A stretch of 64,000 nt of DNA, from NCBI RefSeq assembly GCF_000614065.1, contig NZ_BAKG01000018.1, forward strand, positions 1-64,000, read 5' to 3'. Below, piece by piece: positions 48,074-58,710 of this stretch. Position numbers and translations under genes: made by a program. Every line of letters starts with the position of its first letter. Position 1 is the first letter of the stretch. Below the pieces are notes generated by a model that had not been told where the DNA came from, made no database searches, and was given only the letters and a program-made list of their open reading frames with translations. The stretch comes from Prevotella dentasini JCM 15908 (GTDB taxonomy: Bacteria > Bacteroidota > Bacteroidia > Bacteroidales > Bacteroidaceae).

Positions 48074-49025
48074 ATGAAAATCGTTTATTTAGATGGGCGG
48101 GCTGCCAATCCCGGCGACATCTCGTGGGAACCCATCCGCCAGTTGGGCGAACTTATAGTTTATGACAATACCGGGGAAGATGAGATAGTCGGGCGTGCCA
48201 AGGATGCCGACATCATACTTATCAATAAAATCAATGTTACGGAAGAATTGCTGGTGCAGTTGCCTCGTCTTAAGTATATAGGCGAGATGGCAACGGGCTA
48301 TAACAACATAGATGTGGAGGCTGCGCGCCGGCGTGGGATAGTCGTTACGAATATTCCGGCATACAGTACGGACAGCGTGGCGCAGTTCGTCTTCGCGCAT
48401 CTTCTGAACGTGGCTACCCATGTAGACCATTACGCGCGGGAGACCCGGAAGGGCGTATGGAGCGGAAAGCCGCAGTTCTGCTATTGGGACGAGCCTTTGA
48501 CGGAGCTTGCCGGAAAAACGCTCGGCATAGTCGGACTGGGAAATATCGGCAGACGGGTGGCGGAAATAGGGCACGTACTGGGTATGGACATTTCGGCCTT
48601 TACGAGCAAGGGTAGCAGCGAGTTGCCCGAGTGGATAAGGAAAACGACGCTTGACGGTCTTTTCAGTACTGCAAATATCATCTCTCTTCATTGTCCGCTG
48701 ACAAAGGATACTTATCGCTTTATCAATGCCGGCAGCATCGCCAAGATGCACGACGGCACCATACTCATCAATACAGGGCGGGGCGCACTGATAGACGAGC
48801 AGGCGGTTGCCGATGCTTGGCAAATGGGAAGCTGAAGGCCTATTGCGCAGACGTGATGGAAGAGGAGCCGCCAAGAGCTGACAACCAGCTTCTTGCTTTG
48901 GATAATGCCTATATCACCCCGCATGTGGCATGGGCGACTACCGAGGCGCGGCAGCGTTGATGGACGTTGCGGTCGAGAATATCAGTGCCTTTATTGAGGG
49001 GAAGCCTATCAATGTGGTCGGCTAA
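48074..49025 (+). CDS. D-2-hydroxyacid dehydrogenase (glycerate dehydrogenase type), two frameshifts
   Basis: NAD-dependent 2-hydroxyacid dehydrogenase of about 317 residues. The Rossmann motif GIVGLGNIGRRVAEIGHVLG is near residue 150, with MATGYNNIDVEAARRRGIVV near 75, the catalytic Arg in INTGRGALIDEQAV near 230, the Glu in DVMEEEPPR, and the His in ITPHVAWAT. Breaks occur at about 48816 (restoring ADALANGKLKAYCADVM) and about 48957 (restoring RQRLMDVAVENISAF), each by one base. A good ribosome site AGGAGA precedes ATG 48074. It most resembles hydroxypyruvate/glycerate dehydrogenases; the substrate is not proven. Confidence 0.9.
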
Positions 49026-49065
49026 TGATTGTCTGTATGAATACATTTGCTAATTAGGAAGTCGA

Positions 49066-49701
49066 GTGAATTACCCAGACCCACAATTGATACATAGCTT
49101 TCAGAGTGTGTTGGAGTTTCTTGGAACTTTTGCTTTTGCACTTTCGGGAATCCGGCATGCTTCTGGAAAGCATTTCGACTGGTTTGGCGGATACGTCTGC
49201 GGCTTTGCCGTGGCTATCGGCGGAGGTACTATCCGAGACGTTATGTTGGGTGTAACTCCTTTTTGGATGACAAACATCATGTATGTACTTTGTACCGGCA
49301 TGGCATTGTTTGCGGCTATTCTGTTCCGTAAGTATACGAGAAAACTTGATAATGCGTGGTTTGTCTTTGACACCTTGGGACTTGCCCTCTTTACCATTGC
49401 TGGTATTCAGAAGACGGCGGGGCTTGGGCATCCTTTTTGGGTAGCTATTATCATGGGATGTATTACGGGAGTGGCAGGTGGAGTTATCCGAGATGTGCTG
49501 CTCAATAATGTACCCGTTATCTTCCATAAGGAAATTTATGCAATGGCAAGCGTTGCCGGAGGAATGCTCTATTGGGGGCTTTTTTGGTTGGATATCAATA
49601 TGCCGATAGCGGTAATCTCCACTTTCTGCGTTATCTGCCTAATTCGCTTTCTTGCAGTGCGTTATCATATTTCCTTGCCAACTCTTCAGGAAGAGAGGTG
49701 A
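49066..49701 (+). CDS. TRIC-type / UPF0126 membrane protein
   Basis: An inner-membrane protein of 211 residues with about seven hydrophobic segments in two homologous halves. Each half carries the family motif: GGYVCGFAVAIGGGTIRDVM near residues 43-62 and MGCITGVAGGVIRDVLLNN near 130-148. Members include trimeric cation channels and the E. coli glycine transporter YicG, so either transport role is possible. The start is a GTG at 49066; the hydrophobic N-terminus begins soon after. It follows the dehydrogenase by 40 bp. Confidence 0.85.
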   Translation: MNYPDPQLIHSFQSVLEFLGTFAFALSGIRHASGKHFDWFGGYVCGFAVAIGGGTIRDVMLGVTPFWMTNIMYVLCTGMALFAAILFRKYTRKLDNAWFVFDTLGLALFTIAGIQKTAGLGHPFWVAIIMGCITGVAGGVIRDVLLNNVPVIFHKEIYAMASVAGGMLYWGLFWLDINMPIAVISTFCVICLIRFLAVRYHISLPTLQEER

Positions 49702-49731
49702 AAAAACTTTCAAAAAAAATGTTGGAAAAGT

Positions 49732-49762
49732 TTGGCTGTTTCGTCGAAAATGGCTACCTTTG
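49732..49762 (+). promoter_or_regulatory. Promoter of tRNA-Arg
   Basis: TTTG at 49732-49735 and TACCTTTG at 49755-49762 with exactly 19 bp between them is an ideal Bacteroidetes promoter. It lies 39 bp upstream of the tRNA. Confidence 0.85.
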
Positions 49763-49801
49763 CACTCGCAATGCCGAAAAGAATAATTGCAAAGGCTTAA
49801 A

Positions 49802-49875
49802 GGTTCTGTAGCTCAACTGAATAGAGCATCTGACTACGGATCAGAAGGTTGTGGGTTTGAATCCCGCCAGAATCA
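49802..49875 (+). tRNA. tRNA-Arg (anticodon ACG)
   Basis: A complete cloverleaf: acceptor GGTTCTG pairs with CAGAATC, D arm GCTC/GAGC, anticodon stem TCTGA/TCAGA around CTACGGA, and T arm GTGGG/CCCGC. The discriminator is A and CCA is not encoded. The anticodon ACG (position 34 presumably edited to inosine by TadA) reads CGN Arg codons. Confidence 0.97.
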
Positions 49876-49876
49876 C

Positions 49877-49909
49877 AAAAGGAGCTTGACCTATAGTCAA
49901 GCTCCTTTT
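49877..49909 (+). terminator. Terminator after tRNA-Arg
   Basis: Perfect 14-bp arms at 49877-49890 and 49896-49909 with a 5-base loop; the right arm ends in TTTT. The following 270 bp to the next promoter hold no gene that I can support. Confidence 0.92.
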
Positions 49910-50176
49910 GCGTGCAATGGGTTTTGAATTTTATTTTGCCTGATGGTTATATTTAAGGTGGACGGAAAAAATCTGTGCATTGTCTTCTTTGTCCTGTGCG
50001 AGAAATAACATATTTAGATTTTTTCTCTATACTGAAGTCTTTCAGGTGAAGGGTCGGGCAGCCTGATGTTTTCTCCTTTATCTAATGGGGTGGTTGTTTG
50101 AGTTTGACGGGTATTTGTTCCATATATGCTTAACAATATTTAAAGAGGTGCTCTTGTGCTTTTCATGGTTTTTTCA

Positions 50177-50184
50177 TACTTTTG
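50177..50184 (+). promoter_or_regulatory. -7 element of the mmd operon
   Basis: TACTTTTG followed by CAAG, 68 bp upstream of ATG 50253. Confidence 0.65.
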
Positions 50185-50252
50185 CAAGATATTTATGGGA
50201 ATGGTTACTTGTGCCCATTTATAGCCGAATAAATTAGAAATTATAGATATTT

Positions 50253-51818
50253 ATGAGCAAGCAAACAGAAAAAATCAAGGCACTTGTTGCCAAGCGTGAG
50301 GAAGCGCGCTTGGGAGGTGGCGAGAAGGCTATTGAGAAACAGCATGCACGTGGTAAGTATACGGCCCGTGAACGCATTGATATGTTGGTAGACGAGGGTA
50401 GCTTTGAGGAGTATGATATGTTTAAGCTCCACCGTTGCCATAACTTCGGTATGGAGAAGAACCAGTATCTTGGCGACGGTGTGGTTGCCGGCTCTGCTAC
50501 CATTGATGGCCGCCTTGTATATGTATATGCACAGGACTTTACTGTCAACGGAGGTTCTTTGTCTGAAACGATGGCGGAGAAAATCTGTAAGGTAATGGAT
50601 ATGGCAATGACCAACGGTGCTCCTGTTATTTGTATGAACGACTCGGGTGGCGCACGTATTCAGGAAGGTATATCGGCTCTTGCCGGATATGGCGAGATAT
50701 TCGAGCGCAATATCTTTGCTTCGGGTGTTGTGCCACAGATTTCAGGTATTTTTGGCCCTTGTGCCGGTGGTGCCGTGTATTCTCCAGCTCTGACTGACTT
50801 CATCGTGATGAAGGAGGAGACCAGCTATATGTTCCTGACAGGTCCGAAGGTCGTAAAGACCGTAACGGGCGAAGACATAGATGCGGAGCATCTGGGAGGA
50901 GCAAGCGTGCACGCCTCAAAGAGCGGCGTAACGAGCTTTACAGCCAAGACAGAGGAAGAGGGACTTGAAATAATCAAGAAGCTCTTGTCGTACATCCCCT
51001 CCAATAATCGTGAGGAAGCACCGAGAGTTGAATGTACTGACCCTATCAGCCGTAAGGAAGACCTGCTGAACGAAATCATTCCGGACGATCCGAATCAGGC
51101 GTACGATATGTACAAGGTGATAACGGCAGTAACGGATAATGGAGAGTTCTTTGAGGTTCAGCCGAAGTTTGCCAAGAACATTATCACGGGATTTGCACGT
51201 TTCAACGGACAGAGCGTAGGTATCGTGGCCAATCAGCCTTCTGCATACGCTGGTGTGCTGGATACTAATGCAAGCCGTAAGGGAGCGCGCTTCGTTCGCT
51301 TCTGCGATGCTTTCAACATTCCGATTGTTTCTTTGGTTGACGTGCCGGGATTCTTGCCGGGAACTGGTCAGGAGTACAATGCGGTAATACTGCATGGTGC
51401 CCAGCTGCTTTACGCTTATGGTGAGGCAACTGTTCCGAAGATTACCATTACCCTGCGTAAGAGCTATGGCGGCTCCCACATTGTGATGGGCTGTAAGCAG
51501 CTTCGTTCCGATCTTAATTTTGCTTGGCCAAGTTCTGAAATTGCCGTTATGGGTGCTTCTGGAGCTGTTGCTATCTTGTGTGGCAAAGAGGCAAAGCAGG
51601 TAAAGGAAGCCGGAGGCGATGTGAAGCAGTTCCTTGCCGAGAAGGAAGAGGAATATACGGAGAAGTTTGCCAATCCCTATCAGGCTGCCCAGTTTGGCTA
51701 CATTGACGATGTAATTGAGCCGCGGAATACACGTTTCCGCATTTGCAGAGGCCTGGCGCAATTGGCCAACAAGAAGCAGTCGCTGCCTGCAAAGAAGCAT
51801 GGTTGTATGCCAATGTAG
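50253..51818 (+). CDS. mmdA: Methylmalonyl-CoA decarboxylase alpha / acyl-CoA carboxyltransferase subunit
   Basis: Carboxyltransferase of 521 residues that moves CO2 between an acyl-CoA and carrier biotin. In Bacteroidales it serves propionate formation from succinate through methylmalonyl-CoA. The crotonase-type core shows VYAQDFTVNGGSLSETMAEK near residue 90, NDSGGARIQEGI near 127, GPCAGGAVYSPALTDFI near 170, VDVPGFLPGTGQEYNAVI near 370 and SYGGSHIVMGCKQL near 405. It is followed by a 49-residue subunit and the biotin carrier. Decarboxylase rather than propionyl-CoA carboxylase is favoured because no biotin carboxylase gene is present here. Confidence 0.9.
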   Translation: MSKQTEKIKALVAKREEARLGGGEKAIEKQHARGKYTARERIDMLVDEGSFEEYDMFKLHRCHNFGMEKNQYLGDGVVAGSATIDGRLVYVYAQDFTVNGGSLSETMAEKICKVMDMAMTNGAPVICMNDSGGARIQEGISALAGYGEIFERNIFASGVVPQISGIFGPCAGGAVYSPALTDFIVMKEETSYMFLTGPKVVKTVTGEDIDAEHLGGASVHASKSGVTSFTAKTEEEGLEIIKKLLSYIPSNNREEAPRVECTDPISRKEDLLNEIIPDDPNQAYDMYKVITAVTDNGEFFEVQPKFAKNIITGFARFNGQSVGIVANQPSAYAGVLDTNASRKGARFVRFCDAFNIPIVSLVDVPGFLPGTGQEYNAVILHGAQLLYAYGEATVPKITITLRKSYGGSHIVMGCKQLRSDLNFAWPSSEIAVMGASGAVAILCGKEAKQVKEAGGDVKQFLAEKEEEYTEKFANPYQAAQFGYIDDVIEPRNTRFRICRGLAQLANKKQSLPAKKHGCMPM

Positions 51819-51905
51819 AATTATCCAGACGTTCCTGTGCCGGGTGTTCGATGGAACTTACTGCGCAGGAGGGTTCTGAAGGAATACAGACGAATACAAA
51901 GAATA

Positions 51906-52054
51906 TGGATAAGAATATATTTGCAGCCATTGCCATGGCTCTTTATGAGTTTGAAGGCAATAATGTTCATGATAATGAATCCGGTATTATCACAATCAGG
52001 CCCAAGCAGACATTTTGGAATGCTAAGTTTGAGATTATGACCAAGAAACCATAA
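51906..52054 (+). CDS. 49-aa small subunit, OadG C-terminus/MmdE-like
   Basis: A short gene starting at ATG 51906 and ending 5 bp before the biotin carrier start. The product resembles the last part of OadG-type subunits: AAIAMALYEFEG, then HDNESGIITIRP and a final FWNAKFEI. It has no transmembrane helix, unlike full OadG/MmdD. In Veillonella a 55-residue epsilon subunit (MmdE) of similar nature stabilises the decarboxylase complex, and that is the proposed role here. Identity is inferred from short motifs and position. Confidence 0.65.
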
Positions 52055-52059
52055 GTAAG

Positions 52060-52482
52060 ATGAAGGAATTTAAATATACAATCGGCGGCAAGGAATATAA
52101 AGTCGAGATTGGCAACGTCAATGATGAGAACGTTGCAGAAATAAAGGTGAACGGCGAGACTTTCAGTGTACAGCTCGAGAAGCAGGCTGAACCAAAGAAA
52201 AAGAAAGTGGAGTTGGGCAAGCCCGTTGAAGCAGCAGAGGAGACTTCGGCAGCTGCCAATATCAATGTCAATAATGCTGTCAAGGCACCGCTGCCGGGTA
52301 CTATTACCGCTGTTGAGGTAACGGTTGGGCAGGAAGTCAAGGCCGGCGACACGGTTGTCGTGCTTGAGGCTATGAAGATGCAGAACAGCATTGAGGCCGA
52401 GAAGGACGGCAAGGTAACGGCTGTTGCCGTAAAGGTGGGGCAGGCTGTCCTTGAGGATGATCCTCTCGTAGTAATTGAATAA
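52060..52482 (+). CDS. mmdC: Biotin carboxyl carrier subunit of methylmalonyl-CoA decarboxylase
   Basis: A 140-residue carrier. The N-terminal region (FKYTIGGKEYKVEIGNVNDE) is followed by a short Ala-rich linker and a biotinyl domain (APLPGTITAVEVTVGQEVKA, about 75-140). The biotinylated Lys is in VLEAMKMQNSIEAEKDG near residue 106. It ends DDPLVVIE. It is third in the mmd set; the membrane beta subunit that pumps sodium is not in this window. Confidence 0.93.
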   Translation: MKEFKYTIGGKEYKVEIGNVNDENVAEIKVNGETFSVQLEKQAEPKKKKVELGKPVEAAEETSAAANINVNNAVKAPLPGTITAVEVTVGQEVKAGDTVVVLEAMKMQNSIEAEKDGKVTAVAVKVGQAVLEDDPLVVIE

Positions 52483-52588
52483 TAGTCATTCGGATTGCTG
52501 TCAGTCTGTCAATTGCTTTAACATTTCGGGAGCTGATAGTCAGTGTGTTGTGGAGGTTGACAGAATGACAGGAAAAATGGAAAAGCAA

Positions 52589-52615
52589 AAAGGCTGCAAT
52601 GGAAATTGCAGCCTT
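52589..52615. terminator. Bidirectional terminator between mmdC and rho
   Basis: AAAGGCTGCAAT and ATTGCAGCCTTT arms form a symmetric hairpin. The plus strand continues CTTTAT, and the minus strand ends in a TTTTTGC run from 52583-52589. Confidence 0.85.
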
Positions 52616-52637
52616 TCTTTATAAAGTTTGATGATTC

Positions 52638-54593
52638 TTATCCATTCATGGATAGGAGAAACTCGTTGTTGTCTTTTGTACGCTCCATGCGGTCGTGGAT
52701 AGAGTTCATTGCTTCGATAGCGTTCATATCGGCAATGTACTTGCGGAGAATCCACATGCGGTCGAGCGTTGTCTTGTCTTGCAACAGGTCGTCGCGACGC
52801 GTGCTTGAGGCAACGAGGTTGACGGCAGGGAATATGCGCTTGTTGCTGAGTGCACGGTCGAGCTGAAGTTCCATGTTGCCTGTGCCCTTGAATTCCTCGA
52901 AGATGACCTCGTCCATCTTTGAGCCTGTGTCAATGAGGGCGGTGGCTATGATGGTCAGCGAACCTCCTCCTTCGATGTTGCGTGCTGCACCGAAGAATCT
53001 CTTCGGCTTTTGGAGGGCGTTGGCGTCTACACCACCCGTGAGGACTTTGCCCGATGCAGGTGCAACGGTATTGTAGGCGCGTGCCAGACGGGTGATGGAA
53101 TCAAGGAATATGACCACGTCGTGTCCACACTCTACCATTCTCTTTGCCTTCTCAAGTACGATGCCGGCTATCTTCACGTGGCGTTCTGCCGGCTCGTCGA
53201 ATGTTGAGGCTATCACTTCGGCGTTGACGGTACGTGCCATGTCGGTAACTTCCTCGGGACGTTCGTCAATGAGCAGCATCATCAGGTATGCCTCAGGATG
53301 GTTGGCAGCAATGGCGTTGGCAATGTCTTTCATCAGGATGGTCTTACCCGTCTTGGGCTGGGCGACAATGAGGGCTCGCTGGCCTTTTCCGATAGGCGAA
53401 AAGAGATCTACGATGCGAGTGGACAGATTGGTAGTGCGCGGTTCGCCGCAGAGTGAGAATTTTTCGTCTGGAAAGAGTGGGGTGAGATGCTCGAACGGGA
53501 TACGGTCGCGTACTTCAGACGGCTGTCTGCCGTTTATCTTGTCAATGCTTGTGAGTGGGAAATATTTTTCTCCCTCGTGTGGTGGCCGGACATGGCACTC
53601 TACTACATCGCCTGTCTTTAGTCCGTAGTGCTTCACCTGATTGGTGGCGATGTAGACATCGTCGGGCGACGACAAGTAGTTATAGTCGCTGGAGCGGAGG
53701 AAACCATAGCCGTCGGGCATTACCTCAAGTACTCCATTGGCTGTGATAATGTCGGAAAAGTCGTACTTGGGCGTGCTGGTTGCCTGCTCCTGTGCCTGAT
53801 AGTTCGGCTGCTGGAGCTGCATCATCGGCAGGGTGGGGCGGTCGAACATGTCGTAGCTGGGCAATGCTCCCTGATCCTCGATGGGTATGTCTACCACGGG
53901 AATGAAGTCGGTACCGTCTCCGGGGTCGCCTGTCCAAACTCCGTCGGCAATGGCCTGACGGTTTTCCTCTGCATTTTCGTTGTGTGCATTGACCTTGGCC
54001 TGCAGCTGTGCGATGAGATTGTTTTCGGGCTTGTCGTATTCGCCCTCGGTGGCGAACTGGGCTTCGGGGATGAAGTCTGGAGTCTCGTTGTTCTCGGTGG
54101 GTGCAGGCTCTGGATTGGGCTGTATAGTTGTTTCCTCTACTGTGTTCTGTTCCATTTGCATGTTGCGCTCTTTTAGGGCAGCCTCAGCTGCTGCAATGGC
54201 TTCAAGTTCGGCTTTCGATTTGCGCCCACGGTGTTTCGGCATGGATGCGAGAAACTCCTCGGGGTTGGTAGATGGTTCGATTGGCTGTTCGGGCAGTTCC
54301 TTGAAGAGTGATGGTTGCGGAACCCCTGCCGGTTTGTTTTTCTGTACGTCGAAGTTTTCTCCTTCCTTGCCGTGTACGGAATATACGTGGTCAGTGTCTT
54401 TTCTTGAAATTCGTGTGCGCTTGCGCTTTGTGCCTAACGGATGCGTAACTCCGGCATCAACCGCCTGACGGTCGAGAATGGCATAGATAATAGAATCCTT
54501 GTCGTCGCCCGACTTAAATTCGGCTTCAATTTCAGTTGCGATATTTTCCAATTCGGAAATATCCTTGTCTAATAATTCTTCTTTGCTGAACAT
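52638..54593 (-). CDS. rho: Transcription termination factor Rho with long disordered insert
   Basis: RNA-dependent hexameric ATPase that ends transcription. ATG 54593 ([20 protein letters not shown]) is chosen: the -7 element lies at 54671-54678, so the 59 extra codons of the longer frame are excluded. The 651-residue protein has an N-terminal helix, then a low-complexity acidic and Asn/Gln/Pro-rich insert from about residue 60 to 255, and the RNA-binding domain ([20 protein letters not shown] near 275). The ATPase follows with Walker [12 protein letters not shown] near 418, Walker [17 protein letters not shown] near 485 and the R-loop region. Such inserts are typical of Bacteroidetes Rho and have been linked to phase separation in Bacteroides. 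Confidence 0.96.
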   Translation of the reverse strand: MFSKEELLDKDISELENIATEIEAEFKSGDDKDSIIYAILDRQAVDAGVTHPLGTKRKRTRISRKDTDHVYSVHGKEGENFDVQKNKPAGVPQPSLFKELPEQPIEPSTNPEEFLASMPKHRGRKSKAELEAIAAAEAALKERNMQMEQNTVEETTIQPNPEPAPTENNETPDFIPEAQFATEGEYDKPENNLIAQLQAKVNAHNENAEENRQAIADGVWTGDPGDGTDFIPVVDIPIEDQGALPSYDMFDRPTLPMMQLQQPNYQAQEQATSTPKYDFSDIITANGVLEVMPDGYGFLRSSDYNYLSSPDDVYIATNQVKHYGLKTGDVVECHVRPPHEGEKYFPLTSIDKINGRQPSEVRDRIPFEHLTPLFPDEKFSLCGEPRTTNLSTRIVDLFSPIGKGQRALIVAQPKTGKTILMKDIANAIAANHPEAYLMMLLIDERPEEVTDMARTVNAEVIASTFDEPAERHVKIAGIVLEKAKRMVECGHDVVIFLDSITRLARAYNTVAPASGKVLTGGVDANALQKPKRFFGAARNIEGGGSLTIIATALIDTGSKMDEVIFEEFKGTGNMELQLDRALSNKRIFPAVNLVASSTRRDDLLQDKTTLDRMWILRKYIADMNAIEAMNSIHDRMERTKDNNEFLLSMNG

Positions 54594-54670
54594 ATATTGA
54601 TATGTAGAAAATTGTTTTTGTGGAGTTGTGTTTCGCGGAACGGAAACACAGGGAATGTCTAAAAACGCTG

Positions 54671-54678
54671 CAAAGGTA
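54671..54678 (-). promoter_or_regulatory. -7 element of rho
   Basis: Minus-strand TACCTTTG followed by CAGC, 77 bp upstream of ATG 54593, leaving a leader of roughly 70 bases, as expected for an autoregulated rho. Confidence 0.65.
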
Positions 54679-54836
54679 ATGTTTTTTTTTCTATTGACAA
54701 AGAACTTGCTTTCTTTTTTATAGCAGTAGAATGGGGAAAGTACGGGTTGCAGTTTCTGATTTTCGGGCATAGCCTGCTTGGACTTTCGGAAGTCCGTGCC
54801 CGACAGGATAATATGTGGACGAAGAAGCCTTGCCCT

Positions 54837-56597
<1,761 letters not shown>

Positions 56598-56620
<23 letters not shown>

Positions 56621-57283
56621 CGTTTGTCTCGTCGTTTGTTACGGGTCCTGCTTCGTGTTCATTTTCCTCATACGGTTCGTCTTCACCGTTCAGCGAGCGG
56701 TTGATTTGCTCTATGTAGTCGAGCACTTCGTCGCGTCCCTGCTTCTTTTCTGCGGAGGTGATGAAGTAGGGCGGCAGCTCTTCCCATCGGTCTTTGAGGC
56801 GTTCATCCACTCGTAGGCGTTGTTCTTGGCCTTGCCGGGAGTCAGCTTGTCGGCTTTGGTGAATATAATGGAGAACGGCACGTTGCTTTCGCCCAGCCAG
56901 TCTACGAACTCGCGGTCTATCTTCTGCTGCTCGTGGCGGATGTCGATGAGCACAAACACGTTGATGAGCTGCTTGCGTTGCAGAATGTACTGGGCTATCA
57001 TCTGTTCGAGCTTGTTGCGGACGGTCTTGGAGTTTTTGGCATAGCCGTAGCCCGGAAGGTCTACCACGTACCATTCGTTGTTGATGATGAAATGGTTGAT
57101 AAGCAATGTCTTACCCGGCTTGGCCGATGTCTTCGCCAATCCTTTGTGGTTGCAGAGCATGTTGATGAGGCTCGACTTGCCCACGTTTGACCGTCCGATG
57201 AAGGCGTATTCGGGCTTATTGTCGACAGGGCATTTCTGCACATGGGGCGCAGAAATGCAAAACTCGGATTTCTTTATAATCAT
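56598..57283 (-). CDS. engB: Ribosome-biogenesis GTPase EngB (YihA/YsxC), frameshifted
   Basis: Essential GTPase for large-subunit assembly, about 228 residues. ATG 57283 ([12 protein letters not shown]) fits the family start. G1 is [15 protein letters not shown]2 region [14 protein letters not shown]3 [12 protein letters not shown] and G4 TKADKLTP, with [10 protein letters not shown] near G5. The frame breaks near 56806: one base restores [16 protein letters not shown]. The C-terminus is extended by an acidic tail ([16 protein letters not shown]) beyond the usual length. The downstream ABC-F start lies inside its last codons, so the two are translationally coupled. Confidence 0.94.
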
Positions 57284-57462
57284 ATTTCTTGTATCTTGGA
57301 GGTTCTGCAAGTCAGGGGGATGGGGTGTTTCCGGCAATTGCCGGGCGCATCAAGGGGTGAAAGCATTTTCTATCCGTCATTCGGGAAAGCGCGATTCGTC
57401 GTCGCTTCAGCAAGTCATTCTGCCCCCATGACTATAAATTGATAATTAGAATATATTTTCTG

Positions 57463-57470
57463 CAAAGTTA
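57463..57470 (-). promoter_or_regulatory. -7 element of the engB transcript
   Basis: Minus-strand TAACTTTG followed by CAG, about 180 bp upstream of ATG 57283. It is divergent from 57515-57522. Confidence 0.6.
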
Positions 57471-57514
57471 CGAAAAACTTAAAAGGTATGGCTTGAGAGT
57501 TGGGATAAATTTAG

Positions 57515-57522
57515 TATTTTTG
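57515..57522 (+). promoter_or_regulatory. -7 element of the Gfo/Idh gene
   Basis: TATTTTTG followed by CAG, 71 bp upstream of ATG 57594. Confidence 0.65.
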
Positions 57523-57593
57523 CAGAAATATCGCCCGAACTCTGTGAAGAAGAAGGGTATTTATGGCGATAGTATTAGATAAACATAAAGGAA

Positions 57594-58577
57594 ATGAAGC
57601 AAATAAGTTGGGGATTCATCGGCTGTGGTGAGGTTACGGAGTTGAAGTCGGGGCCGGCTTTCAACGAGATACCCGGCTCGCACGTTGAGGCGGTCTTCAG
57701 CCGCAGTGGGGAGAAGGCGCGTTCCTATGCCGAACGCCACGGCATAAAAAGATGGTATGCCGATGCACAGGAGCTGGTGGACGACCCGAATGTAAACGCT
57801 ATATATATCGCCACGCCGCCTGCCTCACACGCTACCTTTGCCATCATGGCACTGCGTGCAGGCAAGCCCTGCTACATAGAGAAGCCCTTGGCTGCCTCGT
57901 ATGAGGACTGTGTGCGCATCAACCGCATTGCCGAACAGACGGGCGTGCCCTGTTTTGTGGCCTATTACCGCCGCTACCTGCCTTATTTTAATAAGGTGAA
58001 GGAGCTGATAGAGAAAGATGCTATAGGTAAGGTGCTTACGGTGCAGGTGCGCTTTGCCGTTCCGCCGAGGGACTTGGACTTTCATCAGAACGAGCAGCTG
58101 CCGTGGCGATTGCAGTCAAACATCTCGGGCGGTGGCTATTTCTACGATTTGGCTCCCCATCAGCTGGACTTGCTCCAGAGCTTCTTCGGTGTCATAGTCA
58201 AGGCGCACGGATACACCTCCAACCGTGCAGGACTCTACAATGTGGAAGATACGGTGAACGCGGTGTTCAGCTTCGAGAACGGGATAAGCGGAAGCGGCTC
58301 TTGGTGCTTTGCCGCCCACGAGAGTGCACGCGAGGACCGGATAGAGATATTCGGGACGAAAGGTCGGTTGGCATTTTCAGTCTATACATACAACCCCATC
58401 CATCTCTATACGAGTGAGGGGCTGAAGAATATCGAGGTGCTCAATCCGCCACATGTTCAGCTACCCATCATCAAGTCGGTCATCGAAGACCTGCAAGGAT
58501 TCGGATTGTGCGATTGTACGAGTATCAGCGCCACTCCGACCAACTGGGTGATGGACAGAATCTTGGGGAAAATATAG
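57594..58577 (+). CDS. Gfo/Idh/MocA family NAD(P)-dependent oxidoreductase
   Basis: A 327-residue dehydrogenase of the glucose-fructose oxidoreductase / inositol dehydrogenase family. The N-terminal Rossmann fold shows WGFIGCGEVTELKSGPAFNE at residues 5-24 and YIATPPASHATFA near 72. The catalytic Lys is in CYIEKPLAASYEDC near 98. The C-terminal substrate domain includes GGGYFYDLAPHQLDLL near 177. Sugar or inositol substrates are typical; none is indicated by neighbours. There is no signal peptide, unlike the glycosidase-type family members of Bacteroidetes. Confidence 0.9.
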   Translation: MKQISWGFIGCGEVTELKSGPAFNEIPGSHVEAVFSRSGEKARSYAERHGIKRWYADAQELVDDPNVNAIYIATPPASHATFAIMALRAGKPCYIEKPLAASYEDCVRINRIAEQTGVPCFVAYYRRYLPYFNKVKELIEKDAIGKVLTVQVRFAVPPRDLDFHQNEQLPWRLQSNISGGGYFYDLAPHQLDLLQSFFGVIVKAHGYTSNRAGLYNVEDTVNAVFSFENGISGSGSWCFAAHESAREDRIEIFGTKGRLAFSVYTYNPIHLYTSEGLKNIEVLNPPHVQLPIIKSVIEDLQGFGLCDCTSISATPTNWVMDRILGKI

Positions 58578-58609
58578 TCCTGCCGGACGATGCCATTGTC
58601 CCGGCAAGA

Positions 58610-58670
58610 CGAAAGTGCCACTTTGGCATGGTGAAAACGGCACTTTCACCGAACGAAAGTGCCGTTTTCG
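58610..58670. repeat. 22-bp-pitch palindrome triplet, locus G
   Basis: Units lie at 58610-58626, 58632-58648 and 58654-58670 with 5-bp spacers. It is 33 bp past the Gfo/Idh stop and 40 bp before the DUF4421 start. A GC hairpin (TGCCGGACGATGCC..., arms near 58581-58587 and 58600-58606) directly precedes it. Confidence 0.87.
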
Positions 58671-58710
58671 TCCATTGCTCAATATGAAGTTGTAAAGCAT
58701 TGATTATCAG

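Noticed and set aside
48691..48960. An independent 89-codon gene
   Set aside because: It is the displaced continuation of the D-2-hydroxyacid dehydrogenase after a missing base; the second half matches the family's C-terminal catalytic motifs.
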